Source: Geranomyces variabilis (Eukaryota; Chytridiomycota; Chytridiomycetes; Spizellomycetales; Powellomycetaceae). From it: a DNA stretch of 64,000 nt. This document shows positions 63,190-64,000 of this stretch, in pieces (the stretch's first letter is position 1; each line of letters starts with the position of its first letter). The DNA is taken from positions 793,270 to 857,269 of the forward strand of contig JADGJP010000005.1 in the NCBI GenBank assembly GCA_027603065.1, read 5' to 3'. The translations under genes were made by a program, and so were the position numbers. The notes beneath the pieces were generated by a model, which did no database searches, had not been told where the DNA came from, and saw only the letters and a program-made list of their open reading frames with translations.

Positions 63190-64000
63190 ATGTCTCGTCG
63201 CCGCCGCCGCTCAGTTAACCTTCCACGGACGCCACCTCTCGGGTCGCCACCGCCCAGCAAGCGTCAACGTTGGAATGAGGAGGCCGCCCGCCATGCTGCA
63301 ATCTTTGTAGGAGACGCCGGCGCAATGCAGCTGGACGAGGTTGAAGAGGTGGACGCCGGCGCAATGCAGGTGGACGCTGACGCACAGCTGGACGAGGTTG
63401 AAGAGGTGGACGTCGGCGCAATGCAGCTGGACGAGGTTGAAGAGGTGGACGTCCACAACAGCTTGCGATGGCATGCACCCTAGAGATGGGCCAACTCACA
63501 TGGCCCTCCGCCGCCACCACCGCTGCCGCCTTGCTTGCCGCCCAGCAACTACGTGTGCGTCAAGGCCCGGTTCGGTTCCATCATTCACGACAACAAGGCG
63601 GGTGAGGTGGCAAGACTTAATGTCTTTTTGTGCCACATGCATCTTATAACCCAACGGGCGTCATGGATCATGAAGCTGTGGTACGCCAATATGCCACACC
63701 CGCAGGTATTGATTCAATTCAAAGCATTATTATCCGTCATATATTGACTTCCATCTTTTTTTTTTCAAGCGCGCACAGATCTTGACAGACACCGACGTCA
63801 AACATCTGCTGGATGCCCTCAACTACGGTGATATCACTCGCGGTGGCATCTTTCAAGCCACGCTGCATGATTATGACGCCAATGTTGAGAATCTGACGGC
63901 AGTATCACAAGGCCCAGGGTGTGGACGTGGCCTTCTTCAAAATACGATTGCCTACACCGCTACCAGCTTGGTTACAAACCTTGAGGTCAACGTGTCCGTC
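63190..64000 (+). CDS. Unrecognised protein with acidic repeats, 3' part outside window
   Basis: ATG 63190 opens a basic MSRRRRRSVNLPRTPP segment, then three to four copies of an acidic unit of the type QLDEVEEVDxGAM encoded by near-identical DNA (63325-63456). An in-frame TAG at 63481 closes this frame. The same frame then stays open through Pro-rich sequence into YVCVKARFGSIIHDNKAGEV and VFLCHMHLITQRASWIMKLW, reaches a GTATTG...TTCAAG intron (about 63706-63770), and continues AQILTDTDVKHLLDALNYGD to the window edge. Either a short intron removes the TAG or the gene is broken. I recognise no domain. Repeats and neighbouring duplications suggest a member of a repetitive or recently evolving gene family. 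Confidence 0.45.

Noticed and set aside
1-64000. CRISPR arrays, rRNA genes, riboswitches and full-length transposons
   Set aside because: None could be supported by eye; repeats found are short tandem or two-copy direct repeats only.

Overview
The window is from a fungus that almost certainly makes flagellated zoospores, most likely a chytrid-type lineage. Fungal markers are an APSES transcription factor (left edge), an Rtt109/KAT11 histone acetyltransferase, YME2, and Odc- and OAC1-type mitochondrial carriers. A full-length CFAP57 homologue, an axonemal protein, points to a motile flagellum. Genes are dense and on both strands, with mostly short GT-AG introns of about 60-130 nt. Several divergent gene pairs are separated by only 50-100 bp between start codons.

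Left part (1-6.3 kb): the N-terminal part of an APSES cell-cycle-type transcription factor faces away from a five-exon TMCO4/Mil1-type (DUF726) hydrolase-like membrane protein. Next comes an accessory-looking block (6.45-10.94 kb) bounded by two 55-bp direct repeats. It holds a frameshifted BTB-BACK remnant, an unrecognised multi-exon gene and an intronless 691-residue RNA-repair protein. That protein joins an Rnl1-type RNA ligase to a T4-Pnkp-like kinase and phosphatase. This block is the most unusual part of the window.

Middle (11.5-46 kb): mostly housekeeping and secreted-protein genes. In order: a LOG phosphoribohydrolase, a trypsin-fold protease with a Cys-rich tail, a secreted M28 aminopeptidase, an oxodicarboxylate carrier, YME2, two cell-surface low-complexity proteins, methylmalonate-semialdehyde dehydrogenase, a small TPR-like protein, a USP16-like deubiquitinase, a PILS-type transporter, an OAC1-type carrier, CFAP57, a secreted cupin and an R3H protein. 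Three mitochondrial transport or maintenance genes and the dehydrogenase suggest a normal aerobic mitochondrion.

Right part (46.5-64 kb): a divergent pair encodes an ER-targeted Hsp70-like protein with a decayed ATPase site and a membrane J-like protein whose HPD tripeptide reads LPD. After these come an AAAP amino-acid transporter with an 11-nt microexon, AP-1/2 beta-adaptin, Rtt109, the PP2A methylesterase PPE1, thymidylate kinase, and ISY1, whose first coding exon is only the ATG. The window ends in a repeat-bearing region and a partial, unrecognised gene.

All exon structures were read by eye from splice consensus, phase and protein continuity. No database search was possible.
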